Part shown: in pieces, positions 34,339-42,924 of the stretch | How positions within the stretch are numbered: position 1 is the first letter of the stretch | Layout: each line of letters opens with the position of its first letter | Assembly (NCBI GenBank): GCA_021173225.1 | Contig: JAJOLK010000002.1 | Span: 91,391 to 155,390 of the forward strand | Direction of reading: 5' to 3' | DNA from: Phycisphaerales bacterium PN19_bin_20 | GTDB taxonomy: Bacteria; Planctomycetota; Phycisphaerae; Phycisphaerales; UBA1924 | DNA: 64,000 bases | Made by a program: the position numbers and the translations under genes | The notes under the pieces: generated by a model | What the model was told of the DNA's origin: nothing | Database searches by the model: none | What the model saw: the letters and a program-made list of their open reading frames with translations, nothing else

Positions 34339-36030
34339 GTGACCTTCATCTGCGTACCCATCTTCGTTGAATCTCTCCAGCAGGCGCTGGCCATGGCCGC
34401 CGAAGCCCGCGACGCCGGCGCCGACCTTGTCGAGTTCCGACTCGACTCCTTCTACTCAGGCCGTGACGACGCCAAAGAGCTCCCCGTCATCCTCGCCATC
34501 ATCGCCAAGAGCCCGCTCGCCTGCATCGCCACCTGCCGCCCCGTGCTCGAAGGCGGCCAGTACGACGGGCCCGACGACGCACGCGTCTCCCTCTACCAGC
34601 GCCTCGGCACCGCCGACGGCCCCGCCCAGCTCACGCCCACCTACATCGATTGCGAGTTCTCCACCTACGCCCGCTCTGCCAACATCAAACAAAAGGTCAA
34701 CCTCGCCGTTGACCATCCCGCCCAGCTCCGCACCGTCACCACCCGCCTCATACTCAGCTACCACGATTTCCACACCAGGCCCGACGACCTCTTCCGCACC
34801 ATCGACCTCATGGCCGCAGAGTCCGCCGCCGCCGTCATCAAGATCGCCTATCGCGCCCGCTCACTGCGCGACAACATCGAACTCCTCGACTTCGCGCAAA
34901 GCTCACCAAAGCCCGCCATCGCCCTCGGAATGGGCCCCTTCGGCCTCATGTCACGCGTCCTCGCCCCCAAGTTCGGCGCGATGCTCACCTTCGCCGCCCT
35001 CCGCCGAGACGCGCAAACCGCACCCGGCCAGCCCATCCTCTCCGAGCTCATCCAAACCTACCGCTTTCGATCAATCAGCCCGCTCACCCGCCTCTACGGC
35101 GTCGTCGGCTGGCCCGTTGAGCACTCCCTCAGCCCCCTGCTCCACAACGCCGGCTTCGAGGCCCTCGCACACGATGCCGTCTACCTCCCCATGCCCGTCG
35201 CGCCAGACTTCACCGCCCTCAAGGCCACGCTGCTTGACCTTGCCGAGCACCCACGCCTCGACCTCGCAGGTCTCAGCGTCACCATCCCCCACAAAGAAAA
35301 CCTCGTCCAGCTCGCACACCAGGCCCGCGGCGACGGCGACGACCGCTGGCACCTTGACCGCCTCTCCACACTCTGTGGCGCGTCCAACACCCTCACCATC
35401 ACCCGAGACGCCCGCGGCACCGCCACACGCTTTGACCTCACCAACACCGACGGGCCCGCCGCCATCGACTCCCTCCGCCAAACCACCGGCGAGCTCGGCG
35501 GACGCCCCGTGCTCATCCTGGGCGCAGGCGGCACCGCCCGCGCACTTGCCGCCGCACTCACACTCGAAGGCGCAAGCGCCATCCTCCTCGCCCGCACACG
35601 CGCCCGCGCCGACCAGCTCGCCGCCGACATCGCCCGTGGCCTGCCCGCCCTCGCGGTCAACCCCGCCCGCGCACCACGCGTCATCGACTCCCTTGATGAG
35701 CTCGCCACCACGCTCGCCCCCGCCGCCCCGCTCGCCGCCGTCATCAACTGCACACCGATGGGCATGACCGGCGGCCCCGCGCCGGGCCAATCACCGCTTA
35801 CCGATGGCCAGCTCGCGCAGCTCCCCGGCACCTGCACCATCGCCGACTGTGTGTATCGCCCGCTGCGCACGCCACTGCTCACACTCGCGGCCCAGCGCGG
35901 GCTGCCGACGCTCGACGGCCTGGCCATGTTCATCAACCAGGCCGCCGCCCAGTTCACCACTTGGACCAGCCGCCCCGCACCCCGCGCGCTCTTCGAGCGC
36001 ATCTTGCGCGAAACCCTCAACGAACCCTGA
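34339..36030 (+). CDS. aroDE: Bifunctional 3-dehydroquinate dehydratase / shikimate dehydrogenase
   Basis: This fusion catalyses the third and fourth steps of the shikimate pathway in a 563-residue protein. Type I dehydratase occupies about residues 1-235: DLVEFRLDSF, CIATCRPVLEGGQYDG, the catalytic His in LSYHDFHTR, and the Schiff-base Lys in VIKIAYRAR. Shikimate dehydrogenase follows, about 250-563: GVVGWPVEHSLSPLLHNAGF, LSVTIPHKENLVQLA, ASNTLTI, NTDGPAAIDSL, VLILGAGGTARALAAAL, INCTPMGM, and LDGLAMFINQAAAQF. The GTG at 34339 begins the conserved ICVPIF strand. Such fusions are known in plants, chlamydiae and planctomycetes. aroA lies 30 kb away. Confidence 0.95.
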   Translation: MTFICVPIFVESLQQALAMAAEARDAGADLVEFRLDSFYSGRDDAKELPVILAIIAKSPLACIATCRPVLEGGQYDGPDDARVSLYQRLGTADGPAQLTPTYIDCEFSTYARSANIKQKVNLAVDHPAQLRTVTTRLILSYHDFHTRPDDLFRTIDLMAAESAAAVIKIAYRARSLRDNIELLDFAQSSPKPAIALGMGPFGLMSRVLAPKFGAMLTFAALRRDAQTAPGQPILSELIQTYRFRSISPLTRLYGVVGWPVEHSLSPLLHNAGFEALAHDAVYLPMPVAPDFTALKATLLDLAEHPRLDLAGLSVTIPHKENLVQLAHQARGDGDDRWHLDRLSTLCGASNTLTITRDARGTATRFDLTNTDGPAAIDSLRQTTGELGGRPVLILGAGGTARALAAALTLEGASAILLARTRARADQLAADIARGLPALAVNPARAPRVIDSLDELATTLAPAAPLAAVINCTPMGMTGGPAPGQSPLTDGQLAQLPGTCTIADCVYRPLRTPLLTLAAQRGLPTLDGLAMFINQAAAQFTTWTSRPAPRALFERILRETLNEP

Positions 36031-36064
36031 CCACCCCCGCACCCATCACCTCTACGCTCCTCCC

Positions 36065-38683
36065 GTGCCCGACCTCTTCCAGCACGACCCCCTCGACCCC
36101 CACGACCCCCACGACCTGCTCCGTGCCACACGCACGCCTTGCACCCGCTTTGTCAAGGTCGTCGTTGAACGCGGGATCGACCGCGTCGGCCACTCTGGCG
36201 ACCGCGCACTTACCTACGCGCTCCCCGACCAAGCCGGCGTCGTCGAGCTTGGCCAGCGCGTTGTCGTACCCCTCGGCAAGGGCGACAAGCCCAGCGCCGG
36301 CATCGTCATCGCCCTTGGCGGGCCAGAGCTGCTCGGCGACATCTCGCCCGCACGCGTGAAGCCCATCGCCAGCGCCACACCCGTGCGCCTCACGCCGCTG
36401 CTAGTTAAGCTCGCGCACTGGATGAGCGACTATTACGTCTGCCCGCTCGGCATGGTCTTCGGCACCATGCTCCCCGCGGCGGTCAAACGCCAGACCGGCC
36501 GCAAGGTCAAAACCTATCTCGAGCTCTCCCCCGCCGCTCTCACGCTCCTGCAATCCCAAACCCCCGCAAGCGCTACATCAAACGCAACGCCCACGCCCGC
36601 CAACCCCGCAGACCATGCCCTCCCCGACCTGCCAAAGCGTCTCGCGCAGGTCTGGGCCAAGCTCTCCATCATCGCCGCCGACGCGCTGCCCACCACCCCG
36701 CGCGCCCTCGCCGCCATGCTCGAAGGCGTCAGCGTCCTGTCGCTCCAGCGTTTAGTCGACGCCGGCTATCTCGCCGCAACCACGCGTGAAGAGGTGCAAG
36801 AAAGCCGCCCGTGGGATGACCTCGCGTCCTCACGCCCCGCCGTGCCCGTCCCCGCGTCACACACGCCCACGCCAGATCAAACCCGCGCCATCGACGCCAT
36901 CAACGCCGCACTCGGTGACTTCTCGGTTCACCTCATCCACGGCGTCACCGGCTCAGGCAAAACCGAGGTCTACCTCCGCGTCATCGATCATCTCCTCAAC
37001 ACCCTCACACCCACCAATACAACACCTGTCAATACAATAACTTCCAACACACTACCAGAAAATCTCTTGCCCCCCAGCGCCATCATGCTCGTGCCTGAAA
37101 TCGCCCTGACCCCGCAGACCTCGCGCCGCTTCACGCAGCGCTTCGGGCCAACCGTCGCCGTCCTGCACTCGGGGCTCACCGCCAGCCAGCGCCACGCCCA
37201 GTGGCTCGCCTGCCTCACAGGTCGCGTCCGCGTCGTCGTCGGCGCACGCTCGGCCCTCTTCGCGCCACTCGCGCGCGTCGGCCTCATCGTCGTTGATGAA
37301 GAGCACGACACCAGCTACAAGCAAGACCAGCTCCCGCGCTACCACGCGCGTGACACCGCCATCAAACGCGCCCAGCTCGAAGCCTGCCCCGTCATCCTCG
37401 GCTCCGCTACGCCCAGCCTCGAAAGCTGGTTCAACGCCACCACCCTCACCAACCCCTCCGCACCCGCAAGCCCTTCTTCCGCCGGCGCTGGTCCCGCAGA
37501 CCAGGCCCCTGCGCCCCGCGCCAAGTTCGCGCTCCACTCACTGCCGGGCCGCGTACCCGGCGCCATGCTCCCGCGCGTCCAGATCGTCGATCTTGCCGAA
37601 GAGCGCCGCCTCCGCGCACTCGTCCAGCCCGGCTCATGGCGCGACCGTCACGTCCACCTTCTTGGCCCCACGCTCGAGCAAGCCATCGGCGAGACCCTCA
37701 CCGCCGGCGGGCAGGTCATGCTCCTGCTCAATCGCCGCGGCTACGCCAACTACATCTGCTGCACTGATCCCGCCTGCGGGTGGGTCATGCAGTGCGACCA
37801 CTGCGACGTCACCACCGTCTATCACATCGATAAACGCCTCAAAATCGGCGGCTTTGTCCGCTGCCACCACTGCCTCGCAGAGCTCATACTCCCCGCCGCC
37901 TGCCCGCAATGTACCAAGGCCGTCAACACCTTCGGCCTCGGCACCCAGCGCGTTGAGGCCGAGCTTGAACGCAAGTTTGGCCCCTCGCACAACCTCGCCG
38001 TCGGCTCCACCATGCTCCGCCTTGACGGCGACACCATGCAGTCCGCTCGCGACTACTTCCAAGCCCTCGACCGCTTCGCCTCAGGCGAGGTCCGCGTGCT
38101 CGTTGGCACACAGATGATCGCCAAGGGCCTTGACTACCCCAACGTCCGCCTCGTCGGGGTCATCTCTGCCGACACCGCCCTGAGCCTCCCTGACTTCCGC
38201 GCCAGCGAACGCACCTTCCAGCTTGTCGCGCAGGTCGCCGGGCGCGCAGGCCGCGGCTCAGAGCCCGGGCGCGTGGTCGTCCAGACCATGAACCCCAAAG
38301 AGCCCGCGATCGTGCTGGCCGCCCGCCACGACTTCGCTCGCTTCGCCTCCTACGAGCTGACGCAGCGCCGCGCCGCGGGCCTCCCGCCGATGCGCCGCAT
38401 GGCCCGCGTGGTCTGCCGTGACGCCGTGCTCGCCAAGGCACAGCACGCCGCCGCCCAGATCGCCAAGCTCTTGCACGATCGCTCGCGCGAGCTGGGCCTC
38501 AAGGTCATCGGCCCGATGCCCTGCGCCATCGCGCGCGTCAGCGACCAGCACCGCCTCGCCGTCGAGGTCCTCGCCGACTCACGCACGGCGATCCAGCGCG
38601 CCTTCGCCTCCCTCCGCGACCAAGGGCTGCTTATCTCCGACGCGCACACCGCCGTCGACGTTGACCCCGTCGCCCTGCTGTAG
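36065..38683 (+). CDS. priA: Primosomal protein N' (PriA replication-restart helicase)
   Basis: This 3'-5' DExH helicase of 872 residues restarts stalled replication. The N-terminal 3'-DNA-binding part has RALTYALPDQAG and a winged region. The helicase core has Walker A IHGVTGSGKTEVYLR (about residue 293), VPEIALTPQTSRRF, the DEEH box VVDEEHDTSYKQDQLPRYHARD, GSATPSLESW, and RTFQLVAQVAGRAGRG. Zinc-binding Cys pairs lie between (CTDPAC, CDHC, CHHC, CPQC). The GTG at 36065 lies 34 bp after aroDE. An Asn/Thr-rich, A+T-rich insertion of about 25 residues interrupts the core after the Walker A helix. Confidence 0.95.
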   Translation: MPDLFQHDPLDPHDPHDLLRATRTPCTRFVKVVVERGIDRVGHSGDRALTYALPDQAGVVELGQRVVVPLGKGDKPSAGIVIALGGPELLGDISPARVKPIASATPVRLTPLLVKLAHWMSDYYVCPLGMVFGTMLPAAVKRQTGRKVKTYLELSPAALTLLQSQTPASATSNATPTPANPADHALPDLPKRLAQVWAKLSIIAADALPTTPRALAAMLEGVSVLSLQRLVDAGYLAATTREEVQESRPWDDLASSRPAVPVPASHTPTPDQTRAIDAINAALGDFSVHLIHGVTGSGKTEVYLRVIDHLLNTLTPTNTTPVNTITSNTLPENLLPPSAIMLVPEIALTPQTSRRFTQRFGPTVAVLHSGLTASQRHAQWLACLTGRVRVVVGARSALFAPLARVGLIVVDEEHDTSYKQDQLPRYHARDTAIKRAQLEACPVILGSATPSLESWFNATTLTNPSAPASPSSAGAGPADQAPAPRAKFALHSLPGRVPGAMLPRVQIVDLAEERRLRALVQPGSWRDRHVHLLGPTLEQAIGETLTAGGQVMLLLNRRGYANYICCTDPACGWVMQCDHCDVTTVYHIDKRLKIGGFVRCHHCLAELILPAACPQCTKAVNTFGLGTQRVEAELERKFGPSHNLAVGSTMLRLDGDTMQSARDYFQALDRFASGEVRVLVGTQMIAKGLDYPNVRLVGVISADTALSLPDFRASERTFQLVAQVAGRAGRGSEPGRVVVQTMNPKEPAIVLAARHDFARFASYELTQRRAAGLPPMRRMARVVCRDAVLAKAQHAAAQIAKLLHDRSRELGLKVIGPMPCAIARVSDQHRLAVEVLADSRTAIQRAFASLRDQGLLISDAHTAVDVDPVALL

Positions 38684-38693
38684 TCTCGCCCAC

Positions 38694-38970
38694 CTTGCTT
38701 TGCCTCGCGTGGGGCAGGATTCCATCCTGCCTGGCTTTGCCTCGCGTGGGGCAGGATTTGAACCTGCGTTGCTTTGCCTCGCGTGGAGCAGCATTTCATT
38801 CTGCCTTGCTTTGCCTCGCGTGGGGCAGGATTTCATCCTGCGTTGCTTTGCCTCGCATGGGGCAGGATTCCATCCCGCCTTGCTTTGCCTCGCATGGGGG
38901 CAGGATTCCATCCTGCCTTGCTTTGCCTTGCGTGGGGCAGGATTTCATCCTGCGATCGGCCCACAGGCCC
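38694..38970 (+). repeat. Seven tandem 37-bp palindromic repeat units
   Basis: Units start at 38694, 38731, 38768, 38805, 38842, 38879 (38 bp, one additional G) and 38917. Each reads roughly CTTGCTTTGCCTCGCGTGG, then GGCAGGATTTCATCCTGC, where GCAGGAT-NNN-ATCCTGC is a 7-bp inverted repeat. The array closes with a GGCC-CACA-GGCC hairpin at 38958-38969. It fills the 321-bp gap between the convergent priA and YdjY genes; 38971-39004 shows nothing further. Confidence 0.93.
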
Positions 38971-39004
38971 ACCACTCATCCCTCAGCCCTCGTCGCTGGG
39001 CCAG

Positions 39005-40312
39005 CTACCTCGGCACGTTCTCAAACACCCGCGCCTTCGGCTCCTCGACCTCCCGCTCGCCTCCCGCCGCCCCACGCTCGCCAAACCAATCCCCCGTCGC
39101 GCGCACACGCACCGCTACCGCCGTCCCCACCACGGGCACCGCCGCACCATCCGCAATCCACACCGGCTCATCCACCCCCGCGTCCGGGCTAAACACCATC
39201 GCCGGCCCGATCGTCTCGCTGCCAAACGTCGCCAGCCCGATCAGCGTCCCCGCGCCGTCCGCCTCATAAAACTCGCGCGCCTTGCCATCCGCGCCCGCGC
39301 GAGAAATAAACCGCGAGCCGCCGAACACCCACACCACCGACCGCGGGAACCGCGCCCCATCACGCGCGCTCTTGATCCACTCCTGCGGCCTGCTCACACG
39401 CGATCTTCCGCCCTCGTCCTTCCACGCCAGCTCCACCTCTACCACCGGGCCACGAGGCGTCACCACCGTCGGCTTTACGCCCCCCGGCACTCCCTCTGGC
39501 GCGGCCCCCACAGGCCGCACCGCTTCGTTCGCCTCAGCCCCCGCGCGGCCAAAGTCCAGACGTCCAGGGCTGCCCGCCTCCAGCCCGATCAGCAGCAGCC
39601 CCGCGTGCACCTGCGAGGCCCGCGCCCGCGTGACCACCAGCGCCTCGTGCTCGCGCGTGTCCGCCATGCACGCCACAAGCTCCAAGTACACATTCGGCGC
39701 GTCCTTGTCGTGAGCATCAATCGGCACGGTCGCGTCAAACTCCACCACCCGCGCGGCGCGATCAACCCGCACGCCCGGAAACAGCGTCATCAGCCCGCCA
39801 CCAACAACCACAGGCCCCGGCACGCCAGTGGCAGAGCGCCCCTTGGCCGCCGCCAACTCCTTGGGCACATCTGTGGTCTTCGGCGTCACGGCCACGGGCG
39901 CAACAGCGCGAGGCTCATCCGCCGGTGCCTCCACGCCGCGCGGCCGCAGCGGCTGGCCCGCCACAAACTCCACCGGCTTGCTCGGCCCTTCCGACGTTGT
40001 GCTCGCGCCTGACCCGCCCGGCCCGCTTGGCCCACCCGGCCCGATCGGCCCATTCGGCACACCAGGCGCAGGCACATTGCCGCCGCCCACCGCAACTGCT
40101 CTTCGATCAGGAAAGCTCAGCTTCGGCCCCGGCGCAGTGCCCGGGCCCGCCGGCGCGGCGTTCGCCGACGCGCTCGCTGCACCGGCTGAAGCACCGCGCT
40201 CGTCCTTGCGTCCAGCGCCATCGCCGGCGCAGGCACCAAACCCCGCGCACGCCACCATCAATGCCACCGCACGCGCGAACCCGATCACCCGCCAGCGATA
40301 AGGCCTGTTCAT
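39005..40312 (-). CDS. YdjY-domain exported (probably lipo-) protein
   Basis: This protein has 435 residues. The N-terminus has basic residues, a hydrophobic stretch (FARAVALMVACAGFGACAG), and one or two lipobox-like Cys positions. A Gly/Pro/Ala-rich low-complexity linker follows to about residue 150. The conserved part matches the planctomycete YdjY pattern: LFPGVRVDRAARVVEFDA, TVPIDAHDKDAPNVYLEL, TREHEALVVTRARASQVHAG and LLLIGLEAGSPGR. Function is unknown. The ATG overlaps the murD stop (ATGA), so the two are coupled. The repeat array lies between its 3' end and priA. Confidence 0.8.
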   Translation of the reverse strand: MNRPYRWRVIGFARAVALMVACAGFGACAGDGAGRKDERGASAGAASASANAAPAGPGTAPGPKLSFPDRRAVAVGGGNVPAPGVPNGPIGPGGPSGPGGSGASTTSEGPSKPVEFVAGQPLRPRGVEAPADEPRAVAPVAVTPKTTDVPKELAAAKGRSATGVPGPVVVGGGLMTLFPGVRVDRAARVVEFDATVPIDAHDKDAPNVYLELVACMADTREHEALVVTRARASQVHAGLLLIGLEAGSPGRLDFGRAGAEANEAVRPVGAAPEGVPGGVKPTVVTPRGPVVEVELAWKDEGGRSRVSRPQEWIKSARDGARFPRSVVWVFGGSRFISRAGADGKAREFYEADGAGTLIGLATFGSETIGPAMVFSPDAGVDEPVWIADGAAVPVVGTAVAVRVRATGDWFGERGAAGGEREVEEPKARVFENVPR

Positions 40313-41709
40313 GACGGATTGTTGCCCGCGTGCTGACGGCAAAGCTCTACAAACCGCCGCCCGCGGTGCTCGAAGTTCGGAAACTGGTCCCACGAAGCGC
40401 ACGCCGGGCTCAGTAGCAGCACGCCGTCGCTGGGCAGCAGCGCGATCATCGCGGGCACGGCCTCTTCGAGCGTCTCAAACAGCCTCACGTTCGAGCGTGC
40501 CTCGCACGCCGCGAAGATCGCCGGGCCATCACGCCCGATGCACGCGAGCCCGCCAATCTCTCTCGCGATAGCGCCGATCTCTGAGAGGTCTTGCCCCTTC
40601 GCATCGCCCCCGACAATCACGTGCAGATGCTGCATCGATGCGCCCGCACGGTCTTCACCCAGTGCGCTCAGCGCTTGCTTGAGGGCTGCCAGCGTCGTGC
40701 ACTTGCTGTCATTGAAGTAGCGCCGCCCGCGGGCGTCAATGTGGCAAAGCTGCAGGCGGTGCTCGAGCCCCGTAAAGCCCGCGACCAGACCCTCGACGCG
40801 CTCGCGCAAATTAGCACATTCCTGCCCCACGCGTTTCAACACCCCGAGCGCCGCCTCTGTCGCCATCGCCGCGTTCAGTTGGTTGTGCGCGCCCGGCACG
40901 CTTACCGCGCGGGCCAGTCCAGCGCTGACCGTCACGCGCTGCGCCGCACCCACGCCGTGCGCCGGCCCACCGGCGTCATCAAGCCCTTGGCCCAGCACCG
41001 CCAGATCACCCGCGCGCTGGTGCCGCAGAAGCTCGGCCTTGCTGCCCGCGTAATGGTCCAGCGTCCCGTGCCAATCAAGATGGTTCGCCGCGAGGTTCGT
41101 CCACACCGCCACGCGTGGTGACCAGCCGCGCTGGCCGATCCAGTGCAGCATCGCGCTCGAAAGCTCCAGCAACACCACATCTCCGTCGCGCAGCTCATCA
41201 AGCTGCTCCAGCAGTGAGCCGCCGATATTCCCGCCCATGAACACGCGCGCGGCCCCCTTCGCGCCCAGCAGCGCCGAAAGCGCGTGAAAGATCATCGCGC
41301 TGGTGGTGCTCTTGCCCGCCGAGCCCGTAACGCCCACGCTGATAATGCCCGCCGGAAGCGCCGCGATCAGCAGCCCGATCTCGGTCTCAACCCGCACGCC
41401 CGCGCCGCGTGCGGCCAGAAGGTACGGGTTCTCCCACGGCCTTGGCACCGCAGGGTTGGCGATCACCATGTCACAGTCAGTAAAATCTTCGGCCTTGTGC
41501 TCACCAAGATGCAGCGTGACGCGCCCGGCGTCAATCAAAGAGCGCAGCTCTTTGATCGCGTCGGCAAACTCGCTGGCGGGTTTGCGGTCGGTGACGAGCA
41601 CCTGCCAGCCCTGCGTGGCGAGCCAGCGGGCCGCGCCAAGCCCGCCGCCGAAGCGGCCCAGACCCATCACCGTCACGCGCTTGGGCCCGGTTGCGTCGCT
41701 GGCACTCAT
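40309..41709 (-). CDS. murD: UDP-N-acetylmuramoyl-L-alanine--D-glutamate ligase
   Basis: This Mur ligase adds D-Glu and has 466 residues. The N-terminal Rossmann part VTVMGLGRFGGGLGAARWL is followed by the P-loop GVTGSAGKSTTSAMIF (Ser-Ala in place of the usual Thr-Asn/Lys). Then come WTNLAANHLDWHGTLDHYAGSK (split motif NLAANHLDWHGT), GAHNQLNAAMATEAAL, FNDSKCTTLAALKQAL, and VLLLSPACASWDQFPNFEHRG. The ATG at 41709 is set by the conserved start; the frame runs on to 41889. It is away from the murC-murB-ddl cluster and coupled to the YdjY gene. Confidence 0.95.
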   Translation of the reverse strand: MSASDATGPKRVTVMGLGRFGGGLGAARWLATQGWQVLVTDRKPASEFADAIKELRSLIDAGRVTLHLGEHKAEDFTDCDMVIANPAVPRPWENPYLLAARGAGVRVETEIGLLIAALPAGIISVGVTGSAGKSTTSAMIFHALSALLGAKGAARVFMGGNIGGSLLEQLDELRDGDVVLLELSSAMLHWIGQRGWSPRVAVWTNLAANHLDWHGTLDHYAGSKAELLRHQRAGDLAVLGQGLDDAGGPAHGVGAAQRVTVSAGLARAVSVPGAHNQLNAAMATEAALGVLKRVGQECANLRERVEGLVAGFTGLEHRLQLCHIDARGRRYFNDSKCTTLAALKQALSALGEDRAGASMQHLHVIVGGDAKGQDLSEIGAIAREIGGLACIGRDGPAIFAACEARSNVRLFETLEEAVPAMIALLPSDGVLLLSPACASWDQFPNFEHRGRRFVELCRQHAGNNPS

Positions 41710-41955
41710 GGGCGAAAGCGTGGGCGTGCTGCGGCCATGAATCAAGCGGGGGTTGCGCGCCGGCCCACCCCGCGCGCCAAAGCCCCGTGGCTGGCTTATG
41801 AGCCACGCCTGCCCCGACCCACCCCTGGGTACCACCCGCGCCCTCGGCATGGATCCTGGGCAAAATCCTGCTGTTGAGCGCACTTTCACGGCGTTCGCGC
41901 TGCTGCACGGCGAGAGCTTTCTGGCCGTGCAGGAACGCCGGAGTGCTCTGGCCGT

Positions 41956-42876
41956 TTAGCCGGGTAGACGTTCATCTTCACCGGTCGCGATTGCGCCGAC
42001 CAGTGCCGCCATCAGCGCGCGGGCGAGCGGGCCCGGGCGCGCGTCGGCGACGGGTGAGGCGTCGATGTGCGTGACACTGGTGACCATCGTGGTGGTGCCC
42101 ACGAGCATGACCTCGCGCGCGGCTGCCAGTTCGTGCTGATCGATCGGGCGCTCCACGATTCTCGGGGCCACGTGCAGCAGCAGGCGACGCGTGACGCCCG
42201 CGAGCAGCGGCGCGAAAGGCGAGTCCGGCGTGCGGCCCGGCAGCGCGGGGGTCACGAGTGTGCCGTCCGCCGTCACGAGCATGACGTTGGTGTACGTGCC
42301 CTCAGTTAGCACCTGGCGGCCAGCGACATCACGGACCAGCAGCGCTTCTTCGGCCTGATGCTGGTGGTGGGCGTCTATGGCGGCAAGCACGTTGCCCAGC
42401 AGGCTGATGCTTTTGAGCGTGCCGCGGAGCCAGCGGAGGTCTGGCTGCAGGCTGGCGCGTTTGGTGGCGGGCGCGGGGTTGGCCCAATCGATGGGCGAAA
42501 GGGGCGTGCAATAGCCAAAGACCGTTGGCGTCATGGCGGCGGCAGGGACGCGTACGCGGACGGGCCCGCGTGAGAGGTCGGGCGTCCCGCGGGTGACTTG
42601 CCAGTAAACAAACGCGTCGGTGATTTCGTTGGCCGCGAGGAGTTGGTCGGTCAGCGGGCCAAGCTGTTGTGCGTCCCAGGGGATGCCAGCGAGATCAAGC
42701 CCTTGCGCCATGCGCTGAATGTGGCCATGGAGAGCGATGACGCGGCGAGCAGAGTTGGGCGGGCGGCAAGCGCGCAGGCCTTCGTAGACGCCGTCACCAA
42801 AGACAAAGCCGCGGTCAAAGGGGCTGACGCGGGCCTGGTCGGTGGGGACGAGTTGGCCATCGAGGTGGACCAGCAC
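41956..42876 (-). CDS. Class IV PLP-dependent aminotransferase (BCAT/D-amino-acid type)
   Basis: This fold-type IV enzyme has 306 residues. Motifs are the N-terminal VLVHLDGQLVPTDQARVSPF followed by DRGFVFGDGVYEGLR, the cofactor Lys in LRGTLKSISLLGNVLA, LTEGTYTNVMLV, and GVTRRLLLHVA. D-amino-acid transaminase, branched-chain aminotransferase and aminodeoxychorismate lyase share this fold, so the reaction is undecided. No ATG exists near the conserved start; the GTG at 42876 is the first reasonable choice and lies 48 bp from the divergent carA start. The 246-bp gap to murD (41710-41955) shows a small hairpin and no convincing gene. Confidence 0.9.
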   Translation of the reverse strand: MLVHLDGQLVPTDQARVSPFDRGFVFGDGVYEGLRACRPPNSARRVIALHGHIQRMAQGLDLAGIPWDAQQLGPLTDQLLAANEITDAFVYWQVTRGTPDLSRGPVRVRVPAAAMTPTVFGYCTPLSPIDWANPAPATKRASLQPDLRWLRGTLKSISLLGNVLAAIDAHHQHQAEEALLVRDVAGRQVLTEGTYTNVMLVTADGTLVTPALPGRTPDSPFAPLLAGVTRRLLLHVAPRIVERPIDQHELAAAREVMLVGTTTMVTSVTHIDASPVADARPGPLARALMAALVGAIATGEDERLPG

Positions 42877-42924
42877 GCGCGAGGATAGCGCCTGGCGGGT
42901 GGTTCGCGGGTACCATGCGTCCCG

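Noticed and set aside
38694-38970. Possible CRISPR array
   Set aside because: Units are contiguous 37-bp repeats without unique spacers, every unit contains its own palindrome, and no cas gene is nearby.
38695-39192. Repeat-containing open frames (phrases such as CLAWG and ALPRVGQD)
   Set aside because: They are translations of the intergenic palindromic array. 37 bp is not a multiple of three, so no frame is maintained, and they have no ribosome-binding site.
41849-41959. Small plus-strand ORF between murD and the class IV aminotransferase
   Set aside because: It has no ribosome-binding site, no recognisable product and ends inside the neighbouring gene.
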